Source: JAFEDN01 sp963712715 (GTDB taxonomy: Bacteria > Pseudomonadota > Gammaproteobacteria > Coxiellales > Coxiellaceae). Taken from it: a stretch of 64,000 nt of DNA. Below the pieces are notes generated by a model that was given only the letters and a program-made list of their open reading frames with translations, had not been told where the DNA came from and ran no database searches. Where the stretch lies: the NCBI GenBank assembly GCA_963712715.1, contig CAVQJI010000008.1, positions 62,001-126,000 on the forward strand, read 5' to 3'. This document shows, one piece after another, positions 37,265 through 46,012 of this stretch (position 1 is its first letter; each line of letters opens with the position of its first letter). The position numbers and the translations under genes were made by a program.

Positions 37265-38980
37265 TTGAATATTACCCATCAATTGCCGATGATTATCAAC
37301 AAATCACGCGAAGAATTAGATGCAGCGGTTCGTGAAATTCAAACCAGTAATTTAAGCAAAGAAACGCAAGACTTGATGATTGGTTGCATTGAATTTGCGA
37401 CCTGGTTACCCGAAGCGATTCGCGAAAAAAACATTAGTATTCGCAACCTTCAGCGCATGTTATTCGGCGAAGGTGGGAGTCACTCCAGGAAGAAAAAAAA
37501 GAAAGACAATAAAAATTCTTCGAATCCTCTGGAAAAATCAGTAGAGTCGTCTACCTCGTCGAATGCAGAGGGAAACGCCGATTCTCCTCCCGGCGACACG
37601 GGCACGAGTGGCGACAACCCACCCAGCGATCTGGTAGCCCAGCCTACACCGGAAACCACCCGCAATACCCGCAAAGGGCATGGTCGCATCGGACAAGCCG
37701 CCTACATCACGGCCATTAACATTCCGATCGCTTTGGACATATTCCAAGCGGGTAATGAGTGTCCCGATGGCTGTGGTGGCCATCTGTATCCGCTCAAGCA
37801 TCCTGGCGTGGTGATCCGCATCACCGGTAACGCCCTGGCGACGGTTCACCGTTATCTGTTAGATAAGTTACGTTGTAATTTGTGCGGCGAGGTGGTAACT
37901 GCTCCGTTACCACCGAATGCACCGAAGGAAAAATATGATCATGCGTTCAAGGCACAATTGGCTATTCAAAAATATTATGTGGCGGTTCCATTTTATCGTC
38001 AGGAAAATGTGCAACGATTATTAGGATTTCCCTTGCCTGATGCCACGCAGTTTGAGCTGGTAGAATCCGTGGCCGATGCGGCCTATCCGGTGGTGAATAT
38101 TTTAGAAAAAAAAGCGGCCAATGGGGAATTAGTTCACAATGATGATACCACGGTAAAGATATTATCGATCATGCAAGAGAATAAGGCTAATCCCGACAAG
38201 AACCGCCCCGGCATGCATACCAGTTGCATTATTGCCAAAGCCGAAGGTCATACCATCGCCTTATACTATACGGGAAAACGCCACGCAGGAGAAAATTTAG
38301 AGCAAATACTGCGCCATCGTGACAGTACTAAACCAGCGATTATCCAGATGTGCGATGCTTTGCCGGTGAATATTCCGAAATCATTTAAAACGATCCTGTG
38401 TAACTGCCTGGGTCATGGCTTCAGAAAGTTCCGGGATTTGTTGGATTTTTTCCCTGAACCGTGTTTAAAGGTGATGAAATCTTTGGCGGTGGTGTTTGAG
38501 GTAGAGGAAAAAACACAAGGGATGTCATCGATGGAACGCTGGCGTTATCATCGCCAACACAGCAAACCGGTCATGCTGGAACTGAATCGGTGGCTGAAAG
38601 CCCAGTTAGCGGAGAAACAGGTGGAGCCGAACAGTTCACTGGGAAAAGCAATGCGTTATTTGTTAAAACACTGGAAAGCGCTGAGGCGCTTCTTAATTGT
38701 GCCCGGCGCGCCGATTGACAATAATATCGTCGAAAGGGCCCTCAAAATACCTATTCGAGTACGTAAAGCGGCGATGTTTTATAAAACCCGGCACGGTGCA
38801 GCCATCAGCAATATTTTGACTAGCCTCATCCAAACGGCGGCGTTGGCGGGAGAAAATCCGTTTGATTATCTGGTGGCTTTGCAAGAATACAAATCGCTGG
38901 TGTTTAAAAACCCGCAAGAGTGGCTGCCGTGGCGTTACCGGAAGACTTTGGAAAGCCTGTGTTTTCGCCTGGCGGCATAA
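37265..38980 (+). CDS. tnpC: IS66-family transposase TnpC (copy 1)
   Basis: A product of 571 residues. A helical N-terminus carries a Lys-rich stretch. A zinc-binding region has CPDGCGGHLYPL and LRCNLCGEV. The IS66 DDE core follows, with Asp in HNDDTTVKIL, Asp in QMCDALP and Glu in NNIVERALKIPIRVRK. It overlaps the 3' end of tnpB by 77 bases on opposite strands. In standard IS66 elements the three genes run in one direction, so this arrangement is unusual; copy 2 has it too. Confidence 0.92.
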   Translation: MNITHQLPMIINKSREELDAAVREIQTSNLSKETQDLMIGCIEFATWLPEAIREKNISIRNLQRMLFGEGGSHSRKKKKKDNKNSSNPLEKSVESSTSSNAEGNADSPPGDTGTSGDNPPSDLVAQPTPETTRNTRKGHGRIGQAAYITAINIPIALDIFQAGNECPDGCGGHLYPLKHPGVVIRITGNALATVHRYLLDKLRCNLCGEVVTAPLPPNAPKEKYDHAFKAQLAIQKYYVAVPFYRQENVQRLLGFPLPDATQFELVESVADAAYPVVNILEKKAANGELVHNDDTTVKILSIMQENKANPDKNRPGMHTSCIIAKAEGHTIALYYTGKRHAGENLEQILRHRDSTKPAIIQMCDALPVNIPKSFKTILCNCLGHGFRKFRDLLDFFPEPCLKVMKSLAVVFEVEEKTQGMSSMERWRYHRQHSKPVMLELNRWLKAQLAEKQVEPNSSLGKAMRYLLKHWKALRRFLIVPGAPIDNNIVERALKIPIRVRKAAMFYKTRHGAAISNILTSLIQTAALAGENPFDYLVALQEYKSLVFKNPQEWLPWRYRKTLESLCFRLAA

Positions 38981-39347
38981 CGGGTGTGGGAATAGAGGGA
39001 GTGACCCGTCGCCAGGGTTCGGATAATCGAGCCTGGAGGGGATGACCCTGGTTGAATAAAATGAGCAGTTCAACCGGTTTAATGCGATGGGAATCTTCAG
39101 GAGTTGTCGGCCACCATTTTAATTTTCCCGCGGAAAATCGTTTAAGGCAAAGCCAAAACCCGGTACCATCAAAGACTAAAGCCTTAATAGCCGTACGGTT
39201 TTTATTGGTAAAGACAAACACGATGCCGGAAAAAGGATCCTGTTGGAGTTGTTGGCGGCAAAGTGCGACGAGAGAATCAATACCTTTCCTGAAGTCAGCG
39301 GGCTGGATGGCAAGCAGCAAAGGTTGCGTGGGTGTGAGTGCTAACAT
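38904..39347 (-). CDS. tnpB: IS66 accessory protein TnpB (copy 1)
   Basis: A product of 147 residues with the family core: QPADFRKGIDSLVALCRQQL, FSGIVFVFTNKNRTAIKAL and GTGFWLCLKRFSAGKLKWWP. TnpB is required for IS66 transposition. Typical TnpB ends soon after the WWP motif; here about 45 further residues are encoded over the convergent tnpC end. It is coupled to tnpA (2-base gap). Confidence 0.9.
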   Translation of the reverse strand: MLALTPTQPLLLAIQPADFRKGIDSLVALCRQQLQQDPFSGIVFVFTNKNRTAIKALVFDGTGFWLCLKRFSAGKLKWWPTTPEDSHRIKPVELLILFNQGHPLQARLSEPWRRVTPSIPTPVMPPGENTGFPKSSGNATAATLAGF

Positions 39348-39349
39348 GG

Positions 39350-39766
39350 TTAAAACTTCCAGTGTTGAATGAGCATACTGAGTCCGTTGGAATCCAGATT
39401 TTTAATGGTTAACTGTGCGCCATCCGGTCGTTGGCATTCGACTTGATAAGTCTGATCGGCAGTAGGCGGTAAAAAAGCTTTAACAAAAGAAGTGGGTGGC
39501 TGAGCCGATGGTGTCTGCTCAACCGAGTGAGGCTCTGATGAGCGCTGAGTGATTAAATCGAGATGTTTGCGCAGTTGGGCATGGTTGAGTCTCAGTGTCT
39601 TTAATATCTGGCGTTGTCGATAATGCGGAATCAGTTGGACGACTTGCCGCCAAAGGTCGAGAGGAATGGCTTTCTCACGTTGTGGCTTTTTGCGCCAGTT
39701 ATCAAAAACCTGTTTAACCGAATCCAAAGTTAAGTGGTCTAAATGAACTTGAGTGTTCGCAGTCAT
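39350..39766 (-). CDS. tnpA: IS66 accessory protein TnpA (copy 1)
   Basis: A product of 138 residues. The N-terminal part is helical with a likely DNA-binding region (FDNWRKKPQREKAIPLDLWR, then HLDLITQR) and the C-terminal part is short and beta-rich. The role is assigned from position before tnpB and from the family. AAGGAGCAACG precedes the ATG. Confidence 0.82.
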   Translation of the reverse strand: MTANTQVHLDHLTLDSVKQVFDNWRKKPQREKAIPLDLWRQVVQLIPHYRQRQILKTLRLNHAQLRKHLDLITQRSSEPHSVEQTPSAQPPTSFVKAFLPPTADQTYQVECQRPDGAQLTIKNLDSNGLSMLIQHWKF

Positions 39767-40565
39767 CGTTGCTCCTTATAATCAATGAATGGAGCCATGA
39801 GCATAGCGAAGCGAACCATGGAAAATCACGCACGCTTGCCGGAAGTCTGGAAATTATGCTGTGGAACTCTATGATAAGGCGAAAATTAAATTAGTGCACG
39901 CAACTCTGCCGGAAGCACACTATCATAGTCAGGGGATGCACACGCTGATTGCTCAACGTTCATTTGCTTTTCTCCTTGCAAAAGTCCTACAAACTATCTT
40001 GTAACGAGAGACCAAGCGGACGTCTGCTCGCTTTCGCGCAAGGTGATGTTACAACCTTTATCCTTGCCCATTACGGGCAAAGCCTTCGCTTCTTCCGCTA
40101 TGTTATCCCCGCATTTCTATCGGCTTGCCTTACGGCTCGCTTTCCCATTCGGGAGAAATACGGGATTACTGTGTTCTACTTAAGTAACCAAGTGGGTTAG
40201 GCTCCGCCTATCTACCGGTAGTTTATTATCTGTGTATCCCCGTGTATAAAGGAGATAGCTTAACTACTCACCTTTTGGTTTAAGCCTATCAGCATCTTTG
40301 GCTTATCACTCCTAACGATATTTATCAGCAGTTCACTTTCATTAGCCGTACTACTCAGCCTGGCATTCTATCCGCACTGATGCTTGCAGATAACCTTTCT
40401 GTTTCACAACATTCAGATAGCCTCACGGCTGAATCACATTGTCCCGACAGCTTCACACCAAACCATTACTGATTTCGCATGTGTCAGTAGGCTACTGTTG
40501 ACAGAACAACAGGTTTAATCTTGCTTTTGCAAGTAAACAATTACTTAAGTAACTTCACATCGCAC

Positions 40566-40678
40566 TGTACAATGGAGTTTCAGTGGACTATGCGAATTTT
40601 TAGATTGGACATCTTGGTTATCCGCAGCGCTTAAATATTTTGGTAAAGAAGATTTACTCAATTTGCTTCAGCGCTGCA
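40566..40678 (+). other. Coding-like relic beside the intron 5' end
   Basis: One plus-strand frame reads DWTSWLSAALKYFGKEDLLN and onward with protein-like composition but has no start. It runs directly into the 3' end of the minus-strand ankyrin gene. It may be the remains of the gene into which the intron inserted. Confidence 0.25.
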
Positions 40679-43330
40679 CTAAAAATTTAACGCCACCGTT
40701 GGCTGTTTTGCAATCTCTACGCCTTGTTTAATCTGTGATCTATAACTTACAAACCCCTGCTCAGTCGCAACGGCCACGATATTACATACGCGCATCGCGA
40801 ACTCTTCCCTTCCCGTTCCTTCCCTCTCTTCCACGTACTTTTTGAAATTATCCCAACTCGACGTATCGTTATCATGCCACAGCTCATCAGCTTTCTTTAA
40901 ATGATATGCCCGAATAAATGGATTCGGATCCATCTTTTGTAACAATGTAGTCCACTCTCCAAATGTCTGCGGGTCAAATTTCGGTATAATAAACACCTCG
41001 TTATTATAATATTTTTTATTATGTCGCTCGCATTCCTGCCAGGTCATCGGCGCGATGCCTTTCGCCTCTTTGAGTAAGGTATTGACCACATCAGGACACA
41101 TCCCCCAGACCGCCGCCCCTAACGGCTGCTCACCTTTAGCGTTGGCGATATCTGGTTTCGCGCCTTGTTGGAGTAACGCCTTGACTGCTTTCTCATCCCC
41201 TTGTTTACAAGCTGCAATCAGTTGATCTTGCAACTTCAATTGCTCAGGGCTGGCCTTCGGTTTTGGCGGAGCTATGACGGTTTGCTGAATGATTTGCGAT
41301 AATCGCAGTTCTTCCTGTTGCCTCAAAGCGATTAATTTTCTTTCCAGCGGTTGGGTGAATAAATCCGCCTTCCATTTCAACAACGGTTTGATTTCCCGGT
41401 CTTTTAAATCAGAGAGTTGTTTTTTGACATCTGTTTCCAAATCTCGAATTTGGCTATCCTGTCTTTTAAGTTCTTTATGTTTCAAATCGGATATTTGCGT
41501 GCTTAAATTTTGTGTTTCCTGTTGTTGCGCCTTGATTTCCTGATTTTTTAAATCCGATATTTGCTTTTTGAAGTTTTGCTCCAGGTCTTCTATTTTCTGT
41601 TGCTGCGCTTTGATTTCCAGGCGATACTCTTCCAGTTGCTTTTGTTGGTCTTGTATAATCTGCTGTTGTTTCAGCAAAAATATTCCTAAAAGACCTTGAC
41701 TTTTCAACGCTTTTTCCTCAGCGGTTTGTAGTTCGTTCACGGTCTTGTCGTGGTGTTGGATGGTATCCTGATGTTGTCGGCTTTCGGCTAATTGCCGCGC
41801 GGTTTTTCCCGCTTTGTTTTTAAGATTCACAGCGATGCCTACTTTTAACAGGGCGGTCACTGCCTCAGTAGCGCCAGCTAGCGCTGCATTGTGCAACGCC
41901 GTATTACCGTCGGCGTCGGTCTGGCTTAAGAGAGTGCCTGTTTCTAGAAGAAGGGAAATAACCTTAAGATGGTTAGCGCTGGCGGCCAGGTGCAGCGCCG
42001 ATTGTCTTTTGGCATTGATCGCCTGCCCATTGGCTCCATGATCTAATAGCCAGATCAGATTATCTATCGAACCCGCTGCCGCCGCGCGATGCAATGCGGT
42101 CTCTCCTTGCGCATCGGCTTTTTCAAGCAGTGGAGTGGGCAATGTTTTCTCTTCGCCCCATATCGCTTGTAGCAGATCGGTTGAAGGATGCTCAGCGGCC
42201 AGGTGCAGCGGAGTCTGTCCATTTTTTAAAGGCTGGTCAACGCGCGCTCCCGCTTGCCGTAATGCAGCCGCCATCCTGCGATCTCCCTGACGGATGGTGG
42301 CGTGGAGCGGCGAGTCATCTAATGGCCATCTATCCATGTTGGGATCGGCTTTGGCTTCCAGTAAAGTGGATAAGCTGTGGAAACGCCCTTGTTTGACGGC
42401 CTGGTAAACGCATGTTTCCCCATTCCCGGTATCGGTTTGCGGATTTGCGCCTAATCGCAGGAAACAGCAGATTTCCTCGATTCTTTCATCCTCCACGCAA
42501 CAGGCCAGCGCGTTATTTAGCGGCGAATTGTCAAAATCTATCGGCCAGCCGCCCGGCAACCCCTGTACCTTCTGTAACTGTTGGTCCATACGTGCGCTTA
42601 ATTTTAGCAGTGTTTGTGCATTCTGCCGAGCCTGTGCCGCGCAATGAATTGGCAAACGGCCTTTGTTATCTGGTTGCAACAGCGCCGCTAGCGCCAATCC
42701 TTTCTGGCGGCTTTCCAGTAGTTCGATCACCACGTCCAGCGCTTTCGGATTGCCGGCGGCGGCGAAATGCACGGCGGTTTGGTCGTCAAAGGTTTCTTTA
42801 AAAGTGTGTACCAGTAGACGGCGATCGCGAACGGCCAGTTCCCGGATGGCTTTTTCGTCACCCCTTTGGCAGGCGGTTTTAAATTCGCTAATCCAGACTT
42901 TGGGCAGATGCCATTCTTCCGAATCTTTTAAGAGTGGATTTTTTTCTATCAGATTATGAATGAGCCTTTTGGCTAAGTGGCTGGGGGCGAGTTGCTTGCT
43001 GTCGAGTACCATATTGGGGAGTGGTGAGGTAGTATGGTCTTTTAACCACAATTCAATGGCTTCTCTTTCATAGAGTTGTCCGTCAGCGGTGGTCACGGGA
43101 TCGCGCATTAAAGAATGGGTAATGGGGCATACTAAATTGCCGTCAATGTCCATGACGATATGTTCTGGATGCAAAATAGTCTGAATGGTTTGCCAGGTTT
43201 TGATGTCCTGGCTCAGATCGGGCAGAAGTGCGGTGGTTTTATCTTTCGAGGAAATCATAGAATCACTGGGGATTAATGTGGCTTTTTCTTGGATTCGCTT
43301 CTTGGGCTTGACGAAGGTTTTCCTGGACAT
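40679..43330 (-). CDS. U-box/ankyrin/coiled-coil protein, candidate ubiquitin-ligase effector
   Basis: A product of 883 residues with AAGGAGGATAGC before the ATG. A U-box lies near 65-130 (CPITHSLMRDPVTTADGQLY, REAIELWL); U-boxes recruit E2 enzymes for ubiquitin transfer in eukaryotic cells. Ankyrin repeats fill about 170-510 (TPLHLAAEH, SALHLAASANHLKVISLLLE, NTALHNAALAGATEAVTALL). A long Gln/Lys/Glu coiled coil covers about 540-670. The end is an ankyrin pair (ACKQGDEKAVKALLQQGAKP) plus a ~110-residue domain (MTWQECERHN, FIIPKFDPQTFGEWTTLL) also found in two neighbouring genes. No signal peptide; delivery by a type IV secretion system is plausible but not shown. Confidence 0.82.
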   Translation of the reverse strand: MSRKTFVKPKKRIQEKATLIPSDSMISSKDKTTALLPDLSQDIKTWQTIQTILHPEHIVMDIDGNLVCPITHSLMRDPVTTADGQLYEREAIELWLKDHTTSPLPNMVLDSKQLAPSHLAKRLIHNLIEKNPLLKDSEEWHLPKVWISEFKTACQRGDEKAIRELAVRDRRLLVHTFKETFDDQTAVHFAAAGNPKALDVVIELLESRQKGLALAALLQPDNKGRLPIHCAAQARQNAQTLLKLSARMDQQLQKVQGLPGGWPIDFDNSPLNNALACCVEDERIEEICCFLRLGANPQTDTGNGETCVYQAVKQGRFHSLSTLLEAKADPNMDRWPLDDSPLHATIRQGDRRMAAALRQAGARVDQPLKNGQTPLHLAAEHPSTDLLQAIWGEEKTLPTPLLEKADAQGETALHRAAAAGSIDNLIWLLDHGANGQAINAKRQSALHLAASANHLKVISLLLETGTLLSQTDADGNTALHNAALAGATEAVTALLKVGIAVNLKNKAGKTARQLAESRQHQDTIQHHDKTVNELQTAEEKALKSQGLLGIFLLKQQQIIQDQQKQLEEYRLEIKAQQQKIEDLEQNFKKQISDLKNQEIKAQQQETQNLSTQISDLKHKELKRQDSQIRDLETDVKKQLSDLKDREIKPLLKWKADLFTQPLERKLIALRQQEELRLSQIIQQTVIAPPKPKASPEQLKLQDQLIAACKQGDEKAVKALLQQGAKPDIANAKGEQPLGAAVWGMCPDVVNTLLKEAKGIAPMTWQECERHNKKYYNNEVFIIPKFDPQTFGEWTTLLQKMDPNPFIRAYHLKKADELWHDNDTSSWDNFKKYVEEREGTGREEFAMRVCNIVAVATEQGFVSYRSQIKQGVEIAKQPTVALNF

Positions 43331-43392
43331 CCGCTATCCTCCTTGTGGTGGTTTTCTTTTTTTGAAATGATCATCGTGATGGGACGGGAATC

Positions 43393-43420
43393 ATTATAAC
43401 GATTCATCGTCACGATACAA
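43393..43420 (-). promoter_or_regulatory. Putative promoter of the U-box gene
   Basis: On the minus strand TTGTAT (43420-43415) and TATAAT (43398-43393) are separated by 16 bases and lie about 60 bases before the ATG. A good sigma-70-type match. Confidence 0.5.
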
Positions 43421-43609
43421 GGATAAAATTCTTAACATTGGCTTAAATTAAAAGAGCTGGATGTTTAGGGTTTATTTTATTCACTCATCGGCTGTTTTAT
43501 TTAACCTGGATAATGGGTGCTGGTTGATGATCTGGTGACGGGTCCCAAAATTTCCGGTGCGTTTGGGTGGTGCGTGGTCATGGGTGTGAGCAGGTTGAGT
43601 CAACTCTGC

Positions 43610-43657
43610 CCCCGCTGTGCCTTTTCATCGCGTTTTCGCGAATCAGGCACAGCGGGG
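43610..43657. repeat. 13-bp-arm hairpin with nested inner hairpin
   Basis: CCCCGCTGTGCCT (43610-43622) pairs with AGGCACAGCGGGG (43645-43657). The loop contains CGCG-TTTT-CGCG, a second hairpin. There is no T-run after it, so it does not look like a standard terminator. Confidence 0.75.
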
Positions 43658-43807
43658 CGGATAGGCTGCGAAAAATAATCCGGTGCGTACAGTGTGGCAT
43701 TAATGCAAAGATTGAAGCGCGACAGTAAACGCCGGGGGTTTCAAAATCCGCCGGGCTGGTTCGGGAACTGAATATGGGCTTCAGCGTTTATCTGGTTTTC
43801 CTGATCA

Positions 43808-43849
43808 TTTAATAAGATAAAGTAAGAAATTACTTTTTATCTTATTAAA
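43808..43849. repeat. AT-rich hairpin
   Basis: TTTAATAAGATAAAGTAA (43808-43825) pairs with TTACTTTTTATCTTATTAAA (43830-43849) with a 2-base bulge and a 4-base loop. Confidence 0.7.
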
Positions 43850-44120
43850 TAAGTGGACAAGCCCGAATGCGCCAGGCTTTTAATTCCATAAATTGAACCC
43901 GCCCGGCGGAGAGTTTTAAGATCATTAAATAAACAGTCATGAAGGTCATTATGCCATTATGATTTCTCAATGATCAAGGAGGTAAATCCCCTGTTATTAA
44001 GCGCCGCAGCCTGTCGCACAAAACCCACAGGCGAGCTTCTCATTTTTATCACAAATTTTTTTCATAAAATAAATAGAGTCTTTTATGCAAATTTTTTTTT
44101 TATTCATTCATATTCTGCTA

Positions 44121-44330
44121 ACAGAATCGCGTCACTGTTGATGCGTAAGCGCATCTACAGTGACGTAGCGAAAATAGTCATTCTAACACTTTCAATTTTA
44201 ATCATTATTTTGTTCAAATTGTCACTGAAAACAAGGGATAGGGGGGAAATGACAAGGGAGAGTTATGGGAATCCTTTATTTATATTTTGGTCAATCACGG
44301 CTGTTAACGCTATTGCAACTCTGGTCTAAA
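44121..44330. repeat. Dispersed repeat with hairpin, copy 1
   Basis: About 200 bases closely matching 51212-51410. The strongest part starts with a 34-base hairpin at 44131-44164: outer arms GTCACTGT and ACAGTGAC, inner arms GATGCG and CGCATC. After it come the shared TAGCGAAAATAGTCATTCTA and GTCACTGAAAACAAGGGATA. Both copies lie just beyond the 3' end of a minus-strand effector gene. Confidence 0.85.
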
Positions 44331-44413
44331 CATTGATCCCTACCATTGGCTGCTTTGTAGGCTTTATTGTATCAAGGGTTTGATATCCTGTGTCACGGGG
44401 TACATTTTCTTAA

Positions 44414-46012
44414 TTATAGTGATTTTAAGGTCAGATTAGTATCCTTGAAAGCGTCTGTTTTCTGCGTTAATGATTGATGCAAGGGTGAGCCGATTTTCAG
44501 ATAATCTATCGCCGTTTTCTGCTGTTGATCTTTAATCAAAGAATTGGCCCCAGCGTGCAACAAGAACATCACCACGTCCAGATGTTTACCTATTGTCGCT
44601 TGGTGTAGTGCAGTTTTCTTTGAATCTGCTCCTTGCGCATTGATCTGCGCCCCCAGTTGCAACAATGTTTTAACATGATCTAAATGGCCGAGAGCCGCGG
44701 CGCGGCGAAAAGCGATATTTTTATCCATCATTGACGTCTTTTCCTCACGGCCCCGATATTTATCCAATAATGCCTTCGTGTCTTGTTGCGCCGGATCGTC
44801 GACTTCGCCCATCTTCCGCAAAATTTTTTGATACAGGGTGATTTGCTGTTCACAATCTGTCGCTGGGTGGGCTTTATTGTTTCGGAGAAATAATTGTTGG
44901 GCCTGGCGATAATGGGTGATCACTTGGCGAAGATGTTTGGGCGATTGGATATCGCTGGGATCGCTGCCGATAAAATAAAAATCAGCCACCTTTTTATAGT
45001 CGTCAGCGGTCAGGTCAGAAATATAGATCTGCGAATACATCGAAGGAGGCTGAATTTTACCGGTCTTTGAGTCTCGGATAGAGTGTAAATGTTTGGGGGT
45101 ATAAATGACATTACCGGCGGTGGAATAATCACTTTTCCCCAGCGATTGTAATTGCTCGATAGAATATTCAATGTCACTTTCGTTGCCAAATTGGGTGTCG
45201 ACAAAATTAATAAAATACCGAGCGATTTGATAGCCGGAGGGCGGAATAGAAAATCCGGTGCGCCGGTCAAACAATACCGGCGATTGCGGTTTTCCATACC
45301 AGTAAGACAGATAGGAAAATCCGATCGGAGATAACGCGGGAATAGGGTGTTTGGCTTTCAGAAACACGCGTTTGCCTAAATTGACCCGGGATAAATTTTC
45401 ACCGACCGCGTGATTTTTAAATTCGGCATGGAGGCGATAAGCGGTGATTTCTTCTTCATTAGGCAAATGCTGCATGAAGCCGCCAAATCCTCGATGGGTC
45501 TGTGCTGAAATTAAGCCTGAGTCAGAAGAAAACCCCGTTGGCGTAAATTGCACGACATAAGTTTTATTAAATAACGTTTCCAGAAACTCAGGAGAGTGTC
45601 GTTGAGAAATTCCAGGTCTATTTTCCTGGTCGACAAAATAACCTTCATACAAAGCAGCATACTGACCCTGCTTAATCTCCTGTAAATTAGTCACCCCATA
45701 ACCATAATCCGTTTGTAACAAAGCTTTCCAGCCACTCTGAGCTTGTTGTAGAGCAATTTTTTCTTCGGAAGTCGTTGGCGCTGGGACATTCATCACGTCT
45801 TCAACCCAAGCGATACCTTGCTCCTGGCTGAAAATCTCGCGCGAAACAACCGATAAAGAGCGGACTTTCAAATTAACGATCGCCAATAACGGCTCTCGCA
45901 ACGGTTCTTCGATGATTAATTTCAGGTGATAATCTTTAGCGATTTGTTTGAAATCCGCTAGTACCCCGTCAAATAAGTTTTTCCGGATGATATAAACTCG
46001 TTTTTGTGTCAT
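44414..46012 (-). CDS. SET-like domain plus ankyrin repeats, start supplied by an IS630-like element
   Basis: A product of 532 residues. Codons 1-17 (MTQKRVYIIRKNLFDGV) are read from the left end of the IS630-like element; from LADFKQIAKDYHL onward it is the host gene. The middle resembles a SET methyltransferase fold: GVTNLQEIKQGQYAALYEGY, GFGGFMQHLPNEEEI, and VFLKAKHPIPALSPIGFSYL then YWYG. The C-terminus (about 430-515) has two to three ankyrin repeats (KTALHQATIGKHLDVVMFLL). Length and order resemble the Legionella effector RomA/LegAS4, a histone methyltransferase; this is a resemblance, not proof. CAGGAA before the new ATG makes translation feasible. Confidence 0.68.
   Translation of the reverse strand: MTQKRVYIIRKNLFDGVLADFKQIAKDYHLKLIIEEPLREPLLAIVNLKVRSLSVVSREIFSQEQGIAWVEDVMNVPAPTTSEEKIALQQAQSGWKALLQTDYGYGVTNLQEIKQGQYAALYEGYFVDQENRPGISQRHSPEFLETLFNKTYVVQFTPTGFSSDSGLISAQTHRGFGGFMQHLPNEEEITAYRLHAEFKNHAVGENLSRVNLGKRVFLKAKHPIPALSPIGFSYLSYWYGKPQSPVLFDRRTGFSIPPSGYQIARYFINFVDTQFGNESDIEYSIEQLQSLGKSDYSTAGNVIYTPKHLHSIRDSKTGKIQPPSMYSQIYISDLTADDYKKVADFYFIGSDPSDIQSPKHLRQVITHYRQAQQLFLRNNKAHPATDCEQQITLYQKILRKMGEVDDPAQQDTKALLDKYRGREEKTSMMDKNIAFRRAAALGHLDHVKTLLQLGAQINAQGADSKKTALHQATIGKHLDVVMFLLHAGANSLIKDQQQKTAIDYLKIGSPLHQSLTQKTDAFKDTNLTLKSL

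Larger units (their letters stand above)
37095..39920. mobile_element. IS66-family element, copy 1, with 8-bp target duplication
   Basis: The element is 2826 bp. Its ends are GTGCCCTTCCGGC (37095) and, as reverse complement, GTGTGCTTCCGGC (39920). TATCATAG is duplicated at 37087-37094 and 39921-39928. tnpA and tnpB lie on the minus strand and tnpC on the plus strand, converging. Copy 2 at 48314 has the same length and the same translations in opposite orientation. Confidence 0.93.
36737..39963 (-). pseudogene. Group II intron reverse transcriptase, N-terminal fragment interrupted by IS66
   Basis: The start at 39963 has AAGGAG before it and reads MNVEQSACASPDYDTHW. The IS66-like element and its 8-bp duplication interrupt it. 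After removal the frame continues WHSIDWARCHQTVKKLQAR, then KALAVKRVTENKGKNTPGVD, and ends in PLSIPT. This is the conserved RT0/RT1 start of intron maturases. It stops at about residue 125, before the YADD active site, so it is non-functional. Confidence 0.85.
36737..40565 (-). mobile_element. 5' part of a group II intron, truncated and split by IS66
   Basis: On the minus strand, GTGCGATGTGAAG at 40565 fits a group II intron 5' end (GUGYG). About 600 bases of structured non-coding sequence follow (40565 to 39964), then a reverse-transcriptase start at 39963. The RT frame stops matching at about 36737, right beside the recombinase end, so the catalytic part of the RT and the intron 3' end including domain V are lost. 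An IS66-like element separates the first ~12 RT codons from the rest. The exact 5' boundary is inferred from the consensus. Confidence 0.7.
43421..44413. other. About 1 kb non-coding region rich in hairpins
   Basis: No supported gene. It holds three inverted repeats (separate entries) and a block that recurs at 51212. A plus-strand open frame at 43970-44329 is rejected because most of it is this repeat. Confidence 0.5.

Noticed and set aside
38693..39073. 126-aa minus-strand frame in the IS66-like element
   Set aside because: It lies antisense to tnpC and overlaps tnpB in another frame; the known IS66 genes explain the region.
42094..42801. Plus-strand frames opposite the U-box/ankyrin gene
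   Set aside because: They are shadows of a strongly supported minus-strand gene with recognisable ankyrin repeats.
43970..44329. 119-aa plus-strand open frame as a gene
   Set aside because: Most of it overlaps the dispersed repeat and its hairpin, there is no convincing ribosome site, and the frame is not kept in the second copy of the repeat.
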